Positions 1 to 9,259 of a DNA stretch of 64,000 nt are shown one piece after another (positions within the stretch are counted from its first letter, which is position 1; each line of letters opens with the position of its first letter). The notes under the pieces were generated by a model, which saw only the letters and a program-made list of their open reading frames with translations, did no database searches and was not told the origin of the DNA. Source of the DNA: Archangium violaceum. GTDB lineage: Bacteria > Myxococcota > Myxococcia > Myxococcales > Myxococcaceae. A program made the translations under genes and the position numbers. The DNA is taken from the NCBI RefSeq assembly GCF_016887565.1, contig NZ_CP069396.1:1019001-1083000 (forward strand), given 5' to 3'.

Positions 1-529
1 CGAACTCCGTCGTCACCGGCAGGCGCTTCTCCAGCCACAGCACCAGCTTGTTGTCGGACTCCTCGCCGGGATGCTTGCGCGCCACGCGCCAGGCCGCGAC
101 GAGCAGAATGCCACCGAAGATGTAGACCACCCAGTGCCAGTGCTCGAGGGCCTCCAGCCCCAGCAGGATGAACAGCGCCCGGAACACCAGGGCTCCGAAG
201 ATTCCCCAGAAGAGCACCCCCCGCTGCTTGTCCTCGGGCACCCGCAGGCTCGCGAAGATGACGAGGAAGACGAACAGGTTGTCCAGGCTCAGGCTCTTCT
301 CGATGAGGTAGGCGCCCAGGTACTCGTGCGCGGCGGTGACCCCGTGCCTCAGCCAGACGAACACCCCGAAGGCCAGGCCCACGCAGATCCACGCCACGCT
401 CCAGGCATAGGCCGCCTTCTTCGACTCCCCGTGCTTCGAGTGGTGGGCCAGCTGGTCGATGACGATCATCGCCACCACGAGCACCCCGAAGAGGCCCCAC
501 TCCCATGGTGATACCGGGGTTGGATTCAT
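1..529 (-). CDS. TerC/Alx family integral membrane protein (partial, runs off the left edge)
   Basis: An open frame read on the minus strand from ATG at 529 to the window edge gives 176 residues. It begins MNPTPVSPWEWGLFGVLV and has several hydrophobic helices. The family signature EKSLSLDNLFVFLVIF is present around residues 77-92. TerC/Alx proteins are polytopic membrane proteins linked to tellurite resistance and to manganese export and metalation of exported enzymes. The signature carries the conserved acidic residues of the transport core. The C-terminal part is missing only because the window ends. A 7-bp inverted repeat (552-558 / 565-571) lies just upstream in the 101-bp gap to the next gene. 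I see no yybP-ykoY-type riboswitch there. The family call is solid and the exact ion is not known. Confidence 0.85.
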   Translation of the reverse strand, partial: MNPTPVSPWEWGLFGVLVVAMIVIDQLAHHSKHGESKKAAYAWSVAWICVGLAFGVFVWLRHGVTAAHEYLGAYLIEKSLSLDNLFVFLVIFASLRVPEDKQRGVLFWGIFGALVFRALFILLGLEALEHWHWVVYIFGGILLVAAWRVARKHPGEESDNKLVLWLEKRLPVTTEF

Positions 530-630
530 GGGAGGAAGCTGACTATCCAGGGCCCAGGCAACAACCTGGGCACCCGGAGTGTCGTCGGCTCGTCCGCTCC
601 CTCGGTGACGGGGTTGACCCGTCCCGGCCC

Positions 631-2634
631 TCAGCGGCGCGCGGGCTCGGCGGGGGCGGGCTCGAGGGCGAGCGGCTCCACCGGCTCCGCCAGGCTCAGG
701 CCCATCACCTTCGCGTAGAAGGCCAGCTCGCCCTCCAGCGCCTTCTGGATGTCCGCGCTGGTGCGTGCACCCGGTCCCCCTCCCTCGAGGCCGAGCGTCG
801 CCACCGGCACACCGTTGGCGCGCAGCCGCTTCGCCATCTCCTCCATCTGCCGCGCCACCGGCGACGGATCCTGCCGGCCGTGGATGAAGAGCACGGGACT
901 GCGCTTGATGTTGTCGATGTGGAAGTAGGGCGAGCGGTCCTGCAGCAACTGCTTCGACTCCGGCAGGGGCCCGAGCACCTGGTCCAGGTAGTGGGCCTCG
1001 AACTTCTCGGCCTGCTCCACCAGCGTCTCCAGTTGGGAGATGCCCGAATCGAAGACGCCGCAGCGCAGGATGTCGCGGAACGTCAGCAGCGAGAGCGGGG
1101 TGTAGCCCGCCGCCCCAGCGCCCCGGGCCGCCAGGCGCTTCGCGTCCACCTTGCCCTCCTGCACCAGCCGCAGCGCGGCGTTGGCGCAGTCATCCACGTC
1201 CATCACGCCCCAGTTCCCATACAGCGACAGGCGGTACTCGCGGCCGTAGCCGGTGCTGCCCCGGTAGTTGACGTCCACCACCGCGAAGCCGCGGCTGGTG
1301 AAGTACTGCACCACCCAGTCCAGCCGCGTCGACGTGGCCGAGGTGGGGCCCGCGTGGTTGAAGATGAGCAGCGGTGGCTTCTCTCCCGCGGGCGCCGTGA
1401 AGTCCGGGTGGGTGGGCGGGTAGTACCAGGCGTGTGCCTCGCCCAGCTCCGTGGTGGGGTAGTGCAGCGGCTCGCAGCGCGAGATGTAGCGCGTCAGCTC
1501 CTCCGGCACCCGGGTGGACGTCTTCAACACCTGCGGCCGGCCCGACTCCATGTCCAGCCGCACCACCGCCGCCGGGTGCTCCGGCCCTCCTCCCACGAAG
1601 TACGCCGTCGCGTAGCCCGCGCGCACCTGCCGCACGTCCGTGTACGGCGTGCTCAGCTCGGCGAACTGGCCGAGCACCACGTCCAACCTTCCCATCTTCC
1701 ACTGGCCCTGCTCGTTGAAGGCACACACCACGTGCCGCGGCGAGACGAAGGCGTACGTGGACCTACCCAGCCCCCACTGCGCCAGGCCGAACTCCGCCCT
1801 GCGCTCCAGCACCGGCACCACGCTGCGGCCCTGCAACCGGTAGAGGTTCCACCAGTTGTTCCGGTCGCTGACGAAGTACAGCTCGCCCTGCGGCGACCAC
1901 TCGGGCTGGAAGATGGACTCCGTGGTGCCGCCGGCCACCAGCCGCGGGTTGCGCAGCCCGCCGTCCTCGTCCACGTCCGCCACCCACAGCTCGCAGCCCT
2001 CCCACGGCATGCAGGGGTAGTCCCACGCGAGCCACGCCAGCCGCCGGCCGTTGGGGCTCAGGCTGGGCGAGGAGTAGAAGTCGCGGCCCTCGGTCAGCAC
2101 CGTCTGCCGCTGTCCATCCAGGTCCACCGCCACCAGCGAGATGCGTGGCTGGCCCTCCTTCAGGTTGCGCCAGTCCTCGCGCACGCACAGCACGCGGTTG
2201 CGCGTGCGGTCGATGACGAGGTCCCCGAAGCGGTGACGGCCTCCCGTGTCCGGCGTGAGGGGCACCGGCGTGCGGCCCGGGTTCACCCGGTACAGCCGCT
2301 GGTCGGGGTGGGACCCACCGAGGGCGTGGTTGACGAAGACCACCAGCCCCTCGGACACCGCGAAGGCGCCTCCTCCATGGCCGTACACCAGACTGCGCGC
2401 GCTGTAGGCCCCCTTCGTGTCTCCCGCCCCGGGCAGGATGTCCGAGAGCGCCCCGTCCGCGGTGTGCCGCACGATGGTGCGCCGTCCCCGCTCGCCCGGA
2501 CGGGCTTCCAGCCAGTACACGTCGTCGCCATCGACCGCCACCTCGCTCAGCTCGAGCGACTGGGTGGCGATCAGCTCGGCGCTGATGGGGGACTTCCAGG
2601 AACCGTAGGGAGCCTCTCGACTCGCGAGCGTCAT
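631..2634 (-). CDS. S9 prolyl-oligopeptidase-family protein, predicted catalytically dead
   Basis: 667 aa. The N-terminal two thirds form a beta-propeller (WD/PD40-like repeats such as 'SPSLSPNGRRLAWLAWD'). The C-terminal third is an alpha/beta hydrolase like S9C dipeptidyl/acylaminoacyl peptidases, with 'VDVNYRGSTGYGREYR' at the oxyanion region. Working relatives carry G-G-S-A-G-G at the nucleophile elbow. Here it is G-A-G-A-A-G, with Gly at residue 507 in place of Ser (codon 1114-1116). The catalytic His of the E-G-x-G-H-G-F motif is Pro621 (codon 772-774). The Asp region (HGRQDPSP) remains. The frame is intact with no stops, so this reads as a pseudoenzyme rather than a decayed gene. The start at 2634 was chosen because family homology begins at MTLASREAPYGSW. 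No export signal is evident. Confidence 0.88.
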   Translation of the reverse strand: MTLASREAPYGSWKSPISAELIATQSLELSEVAVDGDDVYWLEARPGERGRRTIVRHTADGALSDILPGAGDTKGAYSARSLVYGHGGGAFAVSEGLVVFVNHALGGSHPDQRLYRVNPGRTPVPLTPDTGGRHRFGDLVIDRTRNRVLCVREDWRNLKEGQPRISLVAVDLDGQRQTVLTEGRDFYSSPSLSPNGRRLAWLAWDYPCMPWEGCELWVADVDEDGGLRNPRLVAGGTTESIFQPEWSPQGELYFVSDRNNWWNLYRLQGRSVVPVLERRAEFGLAQWGLGRSTYAFVSPRHVVCAFNEQGQWKMGRLDVVLGQFAELSTPYTDVRQVRAGYATAYFVGGGPEHPAAVVRLDMESGRPQVLKTSTRVPEELTRYISRCEPLHYPTTELGEAHAWYYPPTHPDFTAPAGEKPPLLIFNHAGPTSATSTRLDWVVQYFTSRGFAVVDVNYRGSTGYGREYRLSLYGNWGVMDVDDCANAALRLVQEGKVDAKRLAARGAGAAGYTPLSLLTFRDILRCGVFDSGISQLETLVEQAEKFEAHYLDQVLGPLPESKQLLQDRSPYFHIDNIKRSPVLFIHGRQDPSPVARQMEEMAKRLRANGVPVATLGLEGGGPGARTSADIQKALEGELAFYAKVMGLSLAEPVEPLALEPAPAEPARR

Positions 2635-2749
2635 GAGCAGGCCTTTCCTTGGGTGGTGCGCGTGAAGGGAGTGGCCCGCGTGTCTAGCACGCCGGGACGA
2701 CGTATCGGGGCGGGCGCGAGGGCCCCATCCCCACGGGAAGTGTTGGGTT

Positions 2750-3094
2750 TCACGCACCTCCGCCCGAGGCGCGCACGTTGTCCCGAATCCATTGCAGGTA
2801 CGGCGCGTGCCCCGCCTCCACGCCCAGCCGCAGCACCTCCGGGCACTGGTAGGGATGCAGCGCCACCACCCGCGCCCGCAGCGCCTCGAAGAGCGGGGCG
2901 CGCGACTTGAGGATGAGCAGCGCTTCCGGCTCGTCGTGCACCTTCCCCTCCCACCGGTAGATGGAGCGCAGGCCGGGCACCACGTTGCCACATGCCGCCA
3001 GCTCCTCCTCCACCAGCGTGCGGGCGAGCTCCGCGGCCTTGTCGGCCGTGGGCGCCGTCACGAGAACGATGATGGCATCCAGGGTATCGGTCAT
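2750..3094 (-). CDS. cutA: Divalent-cation tolerance protein CutA
   Basis: 114 aa, the usual length for CutA. The protein shows the family pattern: VLVTAPTADKAAELAR at the N-terminus, then LAACGNVVPGLRSIYRWEG (the conserved Cys and RSIYxWxG core), and LHPYQCPEVLRL near the C-terminus. CutA forms ferredoxin-like trimers in the cytoplasm that bind divalent copper. Its physiological role is unsettled. ATG 3094 gives the best match to family N-termini, and an in-frame ATG at 3106 would add four residues. It is the last gene before a 448-bp non-coding gap and is transcribed away from the chemosensory operon. It may be co-transcribed with the S9-like gene, 115 bp downstream. Confidence 0.9.
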   Translation of the reverse strand: MTDTLDAIIVLVTAPTADKAAELARTLVEEELAACGNVVPGLRSIYRWEGKVHDEPEALLILKSRAPLFEALRARVVALHPYQCPEVLRLGVEAGHAPYLQWIRDNVRASGGGA

Positions 3095-3542
3095 GGGTCC
3101 ACACATACCCGCCCGCGCCTGGTGGTGAAAGAGGTGGATGAACCCATACATATGTATGTCTCATGGCGTGAGAGTTTGTGTTGGGGGTAGATCATTCCCG
3201 GCGCGCGACATGGAATGTTCTGACTGGTTTAAACACGTTTTTCAAATACTGTAGACAACGGGACAACACTCTCCTGGTAGGTCAAGGTCCGACTGCATGG
3301 GGGTGAATCCAGCGTCGGGTCGTGGACGGAGCAAGTCTCTGTTCTTCCAGGGGAAAGAGTGGAGAGGACCCCAAAGTGGGGAGGGAGTGTCCGCTAGCGT
3401 CCAAGTACCGGGCTCCTAACCCCTGGGTCAGGAGGCAAGCAAGCGTGGTTTCCCGTATTCCCTTTCATGTGCTTTTCACGTGGTCGTCCTCGATTCCTTG
3501 CAGCTGATAGGGAATGGGAGGACCCGTGAGGCGGGGGGGGCC
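3095..3542. other. Divergent intergenic region between cutA and the first chemosensory operon
   Basis: No convincing gene is visible in these 448 bp. The segment around 3200-3270 is clearly more AT-rich than its surroundings (it contains GTTTAAAC and TTTTTCAAATA) and is the likely place for the divergent promoters. A perfect 14-bp palindrome lies at 3145-3158. A run of eight or more G residues sits just before the first start codon of the operon. Confidence 0.5.
3145..3158. promoter_or_regulatory. Perfect 14-bp palindrome, candidate operator
   Basis: The sequence CATACATATGTATG is its own reverse complement. It is AT-rich in a 70 % GC genome and lies 51 bp upstream of the cutA start, in the shared promoter region with the chemosensory operon. 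The shape suits a dimeric repressor site. The regulator is unknown. Confidence 0.4.
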
Positions 3543-4751
3543 ATGTTGAAGACTGTCTCGCGGTGTCATGGGGGGAAATCGAATATGCCACTCGCCTCGC
3601 ACGCGCTGTCCACGCAGTCGGGAGTGTCCGCGGAGCTTTCCCGCAGGGTGTTGCTCGTGGATGGCGTCAAGGAGTTGCGGTTGTCCCTGACGCCCCTGCT
3701 GCGCACGGTGGGCTGCGAGGTGGTGTCGGTGGACAGTTTGATCGCCGCCCGCGTCGAGCTGGGCCGGTTCCGGCCGCTGATGGTGCTGGTGGACTGGCGC
3801 GCGCTGCCACAGGACGGAGGGACTGGCTGTGGGGTGCTGCGCAGCCACCCGGTCCACGGGGACGTGCCCATCCTCGTCGTCGTGGGGGAGAACACGCCCG
3901 CGGAGCTGCTGGAGGCGTGCGTGCGCAGCGGCGCGGAGGACTGCGTGCTCGGCCCCGTGCGCATCAACGAGCTGCAGGCGCGTCTGGACGTGCTGCGGGA
4001 CAAGACGCCCTGGTCCGCGCCCCGGCTGGTGGAGCGGCGCACCCCGCGCACCGTGCTGCTGGTGGGCGAGACGCCGGACGCGCACGACGCCCTGGGTCCG
4101 CACCTGGAGGCGTGTGGCCACCACCTGCTCCACGCCGCCACCCGCGAGCGCGCCCTGGCCCTGGCGGCCGAGCACGCCGAGCCCATCCACCTGCTGCTCG
4201 TGCGCACCGCCGTCACCTCGGCCGAGGAGATGCTGCGCGTGGAGCACCTGCGCACGGACGCGCACCTGGGCCGCGTGCCCACCGTGGTGGTGACGGACGC
4301 CGACGTCACGGACGTGCAGTCCTTCGGGCAGGTGTGGATGAGCGCGCGCACCCTGGCGCCCCGCCACCTGCTGGCCCGCATCAACGGCCTGCTGCAGCGC
4401 AACCTGGCGGCGCTCCTGGTGGACGAGCGCGTGCCCTTCGTCTGCCCCGTGGAGTTCCGCGAGGTGGGCGGCTACTCGTGGAGCTCCTGCTACTCCAGCG
4501 CGCTCAGCCCTGGTGCCCTCTTCGTGCGCACCCTGGTGCCCGCCCGCTCCGGCTCCGCGCTGGAGCTGCGCATCCACCTGCCCACCACCCGCGAGGTGCT
4601 CGAGGGCCCCGGGCTCGTCGCCTGGTCCAACGCCTACGCGCCCCGACGCACCGCCTCCTATCCGCTCGGCATGGGCATCCAGTTCCTGGGCATGAGTCCC
4701 CGGCGGCTGATGCAGCTGCGCGAGCTCATCCGCTTCAGCAGTGGCGCCTGA
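3543..4751 (+). CDS. Two receiver-like domains plus PilZ domain protein
   Basis: 402 aa from ATG 3543. ATG 3585, preceded by GGGGGGA, is an equally plausible start. Domain 1 (about residues 38-150) is a CheY-like receiver keeping an Asp in VLVDWRALP. Domain 2 (about 165-290) has the same fold pattern (RTVLLVGETPDAHDAL) but the phospho-acceptor strand reads LLLVRTAV, so Arg replaces Asp and it cannot be phosphorylated there. The C-terminal 110 residues are a PilZ domain of the myxobacterial paralogous type. The usual RxxxR and D/NxSxxG c-di-GMP motifs are degenerate (ERVPFVCPVEF; SSALSPGALF). It is first in an operon with CheA and MCPs, so a role as adaptor or output of that array is likely. 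Confidence 0.8.
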   Translation: MLKTVSRCHGGKSNMPLASHALSTQSGVSAELSRRVLLVDGVKELRLSLTPLLRTVGCEVVSVDSLIAARVELGRFRPLMVLVDWRALPQDGGTGCGVLRSHPVHGDVPILVVVGENTPAELLEACVRSGAEDCVLGPVRINELQARLDVLRDKTPWSAPRLVERRTPRTVLLVGETPDAHDALGPHLEACGHHLLHAATRERALALAAEHAEPIHLLLVRTAVTSAEEMLRVEHLRTDAHLGRVPTVVVTDADVTDVQSFGQVWMSARTLAPRHLLARINGLLQRNLAALLVDERVPFVCPVEFREVGGYSWSSCYSSALSPGALFVRTLVPARSGSALELRIHLPTTREVLEGPGLVAWSNAYAPRRTASYPLGMGIQFLGMSPRRLMQLRELIRFSSGA

Positions 4752-4795
4752 GTCCCCCCTTCTCCAACCTCCCACTCCAACGCCGGAGGAATGTC

Positions 4796-5179
4796 ATGCC
4801 CAAGAAGAAGATCCTCCTCGTCGATGACTCCCACACCGTCCTGCTGCTGCACAGGATGATGCTGTCCCATTGCGGCTACGAGCTGCTCACCGCACGGGAT
4901 GGACAGGAGGCACTCGACAAGGCCTTCGTCGAACGTCCGGACCTCATCTTCCTGGATGTCCTCATGCCGCGCCTGGATGGTTTCCAGACGTGCCGGGCCC
5001 TGCGCCTGCGCTCGGAGATGAAGGACGTGCCCATCATCCTCGTCACCACCCGGGGCGAGCCGCACTACGTGCGCCAGGGCTTCGAGAGCGGTTGCACCGA
5101 CTACATCACCAAGCCCTTCGATGGAGAGGAGCTGCTGGCCAAGGTCCGCAGCCACTTGGAGGAGGCACGGCCCTCATGA
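4796..5179 (+). CDS. CheY-like single-domain response regulator
   Basis: 127 aa, a receiver domain with no output domain. The acidic pair (LLVDDS), phospho-acceptor Asp (LIFLDVLMP), switch Thr (LVTTRG) and Lys (ITKPFD) are all present, so it should accept phosphate from the CheA encoded 660 bp downstream. A strong GGAGGA ribosome site lies directly before ATG 4796. Its stop overlaps the next start (ATGA at 5176-5179), indicating translational coupling. As the only stand-alone CheY in this operon it is the best candidate for the diffusible output. Confidence 0.93.
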   Translation: MPKKKILLVDDSHTVLLLHRMMLSHCGYELLTARDGQEALDKAFVERPDLIFLDVLMPRLDGFQTCRALRLRSEMKDVPIILVTTRGEPHYVRQGFESGCTDYITKPFDGEELLAKVRSHLEEARPS

Positions 5180-5811
5180 GGGAGCAGCTTCGCTGGGAGA
5201 ACGAGGCACTGCGCGCGGAGGTGGCCACCCTGCGCGCGGAGAACGAGCAACTCAAGCGCTCGCTCGAGCGCAGGAGCGAGGACGAGCAGTGGCGCGCCCA
5301 GCGCCAGGGGCTGGTGGAGGCGGAGCTCTCCCATCTGGTGCGCCTGCGCGTGGCCTCCCAGCGCCTGCACGAGTCGCTGAATCCCGGAGAGTTGATGGAC
5401 ATCCTCCAGGACCTGCTCGTCAACCTGGTGGGCTCGGAGATGCTGGGCATCTTCGAGCTGGAGCCCACGGGCCAGACGCTGGTGCTGCGGGTGTCCATGG
5501 GCATCGACGCCGAGCGCTTCCGCCGGCTGCCTCTGGGGGAGGACCCCATCGGAAGGGCGGCGCGCACCGGCGCGCCCTGGCTGGCGGACCTGATGGAGGG
5601 CGTGTCCGAGCAGGCGCGGCATGAGGGGCCTCGCGCGTGCGTGCCCCTGCGCCTGGGCGGCCACGTGCTGGGAATGATGGTGCTCTTTGGTCTCTTGCCT
5701 CACAAACAGCGCCTCGTGCAGGAGGACCGCGAGCTGCTGGAGCTGCTCGCGACCGAGGGGGCGCGAGCCCTCTACTGCGCGCGAGGCATCTCCGCCGGGA
5801 CACGGTCCTGA
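5176..5811 (+). CDS. Coiled-coil plus GAF domain protein
   Basis: 211 aa. Residues 1-45 form a charged coiled coil (REQLRWENEALRAEVATLRA). Residues about 55-195 form a GAF domain (LGIFELEPTGQTLVLRVSMGID; VPLRLGGHVLGMMVLFGLL). There is no catalytic or output domain. It is translationally coupled to the CheY gene in front and lies 29 bp before cheA. GAF modules bind small ligands or mediate dimerization, so this may be a soluble sensory or scaffold component of the array. No ligand can be read from the sequence. Confidence 0.82.
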   Translation: MREQLRWENEALRAEVATLRAENEQLKRSLERRSEDEQWRAQRQGLVEAELSHLVRLRVASQRLHESLNPGELMDILQDLLVNLVGSEMLGIFELEPTGQTLVLRVSMGIDAERFRRLPLGEDPIGRAARTGAPWLADLMEGVSEQARHEGPRACVPLRLGGHVLGMMVLFGLLPHKQRLVQEDRELLELLATEGARALYCARGISAGTRS

Positions 5812-5840
5812 GCGGGAACCACTTCGTGGAGGGGGACACG

Positions 5841-7466
5841 GTGGACCTGGATCGCGAGCAACTGCTCGCCACCTTCGCCGAGGAGTCGGGAGAGCTCCTC
5901 AACGAGATGGAGCAGAAGCTCCTCGCTCTGGAGACGCATCCGGACGAGGAGGGGTTGATGTGCATCTTCCGGGGCGCGCACACGGTGAAGGGCGCCGCGG
6001 GAGCACTGGGTTTCTCCGCCATGGCGGATGTGGCGCACGTGGTGGAGGACGTGCTGGAGGTGGTGCAGGAGCGGCGGCTGCCGGTGTCGGACGAGCAGGT
6101 GTCGCTGCTGCTGGAGTCCGTGGACCGGCTGCGGGAGATGATGCAGGGCGCGCTGGTGGGGCGGGAGGGGCCGCTGGAGGGCCATGAGGCCCTGCTGGAG
6201 CGGCTGCGCGCCTGTGGCGCCGCGCTGCGCCAGCAGGCCCGGCCGATGGTGGCGCCCGCCGTGCCGGCGGAGGAGCCGGTGGTGGAGGAGGCGCCCGCGG
6301 GAGGGCGTCGGGGGCGCACGCTGCGGGTGGACCTGGAGAAGCTGGACCGCATCGCCACGCTTACGGGCGAGCTGGCCATCGCCCGCACGCGCCTGGCCCA
6401 GGTGCTGTCCACGGGCACGGCGGAGGAGGCCCTGGGGGTGCACCTCGAGGCGGACCGGCTCCACGAGGAGCTGCGCGAGGAGGTGATGCGGGTGCGGATG
6501 GTGCCGGTGGGACCGCTCTTCCGGCAGCACCTGCGCACGGTGAGGGACCTGGCGCGAGCGGAGCGGAAGTGGGCGCGGCTGGTGCTCAAGGGCGAGGACG
6601 TGGAGGTGGACACGGCGCTGGTGGACGGCCTGCGCGAGCCGCTGCTGCACCTGGTGCGCAACGCGGTGGACCATGGCCTGGAGACGCCGGACGAGCGGCG
6701 GGCCGCGGGCAAGGAGGCATGCGGCACGCTGGTGCTGAGGGCCTTCCACGAGCCGGGCTCGCTGGTGGTGGAGCTGTCCGACGATGGCCGGGGCCTGCGC
6801 TACGACAGGCTCCGGGAGAAGGCGCGAGGGCTGGGGCTGGAGCCGGAGCGGATGACGGTGGAGGAGCTGGAGGAGCTCGTCTTCATGCCGGGGCTGTCCA
6901 CGGCGGACACGGTGACGGAGGTGTCCGGGCGCGGGGTGGGCATGGACGTGGTGCGCCGCAGTGTCGAGGCACTGCGGGGCATGGTGACGCTGCGCTCGGA
7001 GGAAGGGCGTGGCACCACGATGACGCTGCGGGTGCCGCTGACGCTGGCCACCATCCAGGGCTTCTCGGTGGGGGTGGGCGAGGAGACGTACGTGCTGCCG
7101 CTGGACGCGGTGCGCGAGTGCCTGGAGCTGCCGGCGGAGCGGTGCGGCCAGCCCGGCGGTGGTGTGTTGAATCTGCGGGGCCGGTCGCTGCCCTACCTGC
7201 GGCTGCGCGAGGTGTTGGGCGTGGAGGGCCCCGGGCCCGCTCGGGAGAATGTCGTCGTGCTGGGCCACGGTGGGGGCCGCGCGGGCCTGGTGGTGGACGC
7301 GCTGCACGGCGAGGGCCAGTGCGTCCTCAAGCCCCTGGGCCGGCTCTTCCGACACGTCCCCGGCGTTTCCGGCTCCACCATCCTCGGCAGCGGGCGCGTG
7401 GGACTCGTCCTGGACGTGCCCACCCTCCTGCGCATGGCCATGCGTCAGCGGGCCGCCGCGAGGTGA
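5841..7466 (+). CDS. cheA: Chemotaxis histidine kinase CheA
   Basis: 541 aa from GTG 5841, chosen for the GGAGGGGG ribosome site six bases upstream. Domain order: P1 phosphotransfer with its His in [16 protein letters not shown] (about residue 48); a short Ala/Glu/Pro linker with no recognisable P2 CheY-binding domain; P3 dimerization ([20 protein letters not shown]); P4 ATPase with N box ([14 protein letters not shown]), G1 (DDGRGL) and G2 ([10 protein letters not shown]); P5 CheW-like domain at the C-terminus. It phosphorylates itself on P1 in response to MCP signals and passes phosphate to receivers. The missing P2 suggests direct docking of its receiver on P1 or P4. Confidence 0.95.
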   Translation: MDLDREQLLATFAEESGELLNEMEQKLLALETHPDEEGLMCIFRGAHTVKGAAGALGFSAMADVAHVVEDVLEVVQERRLPVSDEQVSLLLESVDRLREMMQGALVGREGPLEGHEALLERLRACGAALRQQARPMVAPAVPAEEPVVEEAPAGGRRGRTLRVDLEKLDRIATLTGELAIARTRLAQVLSTGTAEEALGVHLEADRLHEELREEVMRVRMVPVGPLFRQHLRTVRDLARAERKWARLVLKGEDVEVDTALVDGLREPLLHLVRNAVDHGLETPDERRAAGKEACGTLVLRAFHEPGSLVVELSDDGRGLRYDRLREKARGLGLEPERMTVEELEELVFMPGLSTADTVTEVSGRGVGMDVVRRSVEALRGMVTLRSEEGRGTTMTLRVPLTLATIQGFSVGVGEETYVLPLDAVRECLELPAERCGQPGGGVLNLRGRSLPYLRLREVLGVEGPGPARENVVVLGHGGGRAGLVVDALHGEGQCVLKPLGRLFRHVPGVSGSTILGSGRVGLVLDVPTLLRMAMRQRAAAR

Positions 7467-7504
7467 GTCCCCCGTTCCTCCACGCTTTTTCCAGAGAGAG
7501 AATC

Positions 7505-9196
7505 ATGCTCGAGAACCTCACCATCTCCCGGAAGCTGCAGCTCGGATTCGGCGTGCTCGTCGCGCTGCTCGTCGCCGCCATCTGGGGTGCTTTCTCCTTC
7601 TTCATGATGCTGGTGGGCTACGACTGGTACTACCGCTCCCACGAGGTGCGGATCGAGCTGCGCTCCATGGGCATCGCCCACATCGACACGGAGCGCCGGG
7701 TGCAGGAGTACCTGCTCACGGGCAACGAATCCATCCTCGAGCCACTGGCTCAGCGGAAGAACACGTTCCTCAAGTCCCACGCCCAGGTGAAGAAGCTGGT
7801 GGGCGACAACGCCAGCGAGCAGGAGCAGCTCCAGCAGATGCTGGACCAGTACCAGCAGCAGTTCCTCCCGCATATCGAGCACCTGCAGCAGTTGCGCCGG
7901 GACGTGGATGCCGGGCGTGTCCCCATGCAGGCGATCGTCGACTACCTGAAGCAGGGCAAGGGGCAGAGGCTCCTGAACGACCTGTATGGCCTGGCGGAGA
8001 GCATCAGCCAGAGCGAGATCGCGGAGCGCCAGAGGCTCGAGGAGATATCCGACGCGCAGGTGCAATCGGTCAAGCAGATGTTGGTGACCGGGGGCGTGGT
8101 GGGTCCATTGCTGGCGGTGCTGCTGGCGTGGATGTTGTCACGCAGCATCGTGCGGCCGCTGCAAGGGGCGATGGATCTCACCGGGAAGCTGGCGTCGGGG
8201 GACCTCACCCACTCCATCGAGGTGCGGGGCAGGGACGAGACGGCGCGGATGATGGTGGGGCTGAGGGAGATGGTGCAGCGCTTCAACAGCGTGCTGGGTG
8301 AGGTGAGAGGGGCGGTGGGCTCGCTGTCAGGGGCTTCGGGACAGGTAGCGGCGGCGGCGCAAGCGCTGTCACAGGGGACGAGCACGCAGGCGGCATCGGT
8401 GGAGGAGACGACGACGAGCCTCAGCCAGCTGAGCGCCTCCATCAGCCAGAACGCGGAGACGAGCAAGCTGCTGGAGGGGATGGCGGTGCAGGGGGCGACG
8501 GACGCGGAGGAGAGCGGGCTGGCGGTGAACGAGACGGTGGAGGCGATGGCGGCCATCGCCGAGCGGATCGGAATCGTGGAGGAGATCGCGTACCAGACGA
8601 ACCTGCTGGCACTCAACGCGGCGGTGGAGGCGGCGAGGGCGGGGGAGCACGGGAGGGGATTCGCGGTGGTGGCGTCGGAGGTGAGGAAGCTGGCGGAGAG
8701 GAGTCAGAAGGCGGCCAAGGAGATTGGAGGACTGGCGAGCAGCAGCGTGAAGGTGGCGGAGCGCTCGGGGATGCTGCTGAAGCAGCTGGTGCCGTCCATC
8801 CGCAAGACGGCGCAGCTGGTGCAGCAGGTGGCGGCGGTGTCGAGGGAGCAGGCCAGCGGGGTGATGCAGATGAACCGGGCGATGGTGCAGGTGGACCAGG
8901 TGACGCAGCGGAACGCGTCGGCGGCGGAGGAGCTGTCGTCGACGGCGGAGGAGCTGGCGGCGCAGGCGGAGTCGCTGCAGCAGATGATGACGTTCTTCCG
9001 GGTGGCGGGGCAGGTGGCGGCGCAGCAGGTGCGCTCGCTGAGGCCGCCACCGGTGCAGCTGCCGATACACCCGCCCGCGCAGGGGTTGAGGGCGATGGCG
9101 CAGGCGATGCCCGCGGCGCAGGCGACGCATGCCAGCTTCCCGGTGGTGACGGATCGCGCGGCGGCCGCCTCGGACCAGGACTTCAAACGCTTCTAG
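7505..9196 (+). CDS. Methyl-accepting chemotaxis protein (first of a tandem pair)
   Basis: 563 aa, starting [18 protein letters not shown]1 is at about residues 13-35. A helical periplasmic sensor of about 150 residues with regular Gln-rich heptads follows (CHASE3/four-helix-like). TM2 is at about 195-215 ([13 protein letters not shown]), then HAMP ([14 protein letters not shown]) and a cytoplasmic signalling hairpin with the invariant tip [20 protein letters not shown]. The tail is Pro/Ala-rich and ends DQDFKRF. The next gene encodes a protein of identical length. Bases 8437-9008 are identical to 10195-10766 in it, while the sensor halves differ. It lies 38 bp after cheA in the same operon. 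Confidence 0.95.
   Translation: MLENLTISRKLQLGFGVLVALLVAAIWGAFSFFMMLVGYDWYYRSHEVRIELRSMGIAHIDTERRVQEYLLTGNESILEPLAQRKNTFLKSHAQVKKLVGDNASEQEQLQQMLDQYQQQFLPHIEHLQQLRRDVDAGRVPMQAIVDYLKQGKGQRLLNDLYGLAESISQSEIAERQRLEEISDAQVQSVKQMLVTGGVVGPLLAVLLAWMLSRSIVRPLQGAMDLTGKLASGDLTHSIEVRGRDETARMMVGLREMVQRFNSVLGEVRGAVGSLSGASGQVAAAAQALSQGTSTQAASVEETTTSLSQLSASISQNAETSKLLEGMAVQGATDAEESGLAVNETVEAMAAIAERIGIVEEIAYQTNLLALNAAVEAARAGEHGRGFAVVASEVRKLAERSQKAAKEIGGLASSSVKVAERSGMLLKQLVPSIRKTAQLVQQVAAVSREQASGVMQMNRAMVQVDQVTQRNASAAEELSSTAEELAAQAESLQQMMTFFRVAGQVAAQQVRSLRPPPVQLPIHPPAQGLRAMAQAMPAAQATHASFPVVTDRAAAASDQDFKRF
8437..9008 (+). repeat. 572-bp perfect direct repeat, copy 1 (MCP signalling domain)
   Basis: Line-by-line comparison shows no mismatch or gap against 10195-10766. 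It covers codons of about residues 312-501 of the first MCP, the methylation helices and CheA/CheW-contact tip. The copies diverge immediately outside it. Confidence 0.95.
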
Positions 9197-9259
9197 ACGC
9201 AGACCCAACCTGAAGCAGTGCTCCAGCGGACAGCGACGTCATCCAAAGGCATACCCTCC

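Noticed and set aside
552-571. 7-bp hairpin upstream of the TerC gene, considered as a yybP-ykoY manganese riboswitch
   Set aside because: Only a simple GCCCAGG/CCTGGGC hairpin is present in about 100 bp. The conserved riboswitch loops are absent.
505-2910. An 801-codon open frame antisense to the S9-like gene, and similar long antisense frames elsewhere (for example 7445-8065, 25598-26758)
   Set aside because: Their translations are low-complexity His/Arg/Gln or Gly/Ala-rich strings without domains. They arise because third-position GC bias removes stops on the opposite strand.
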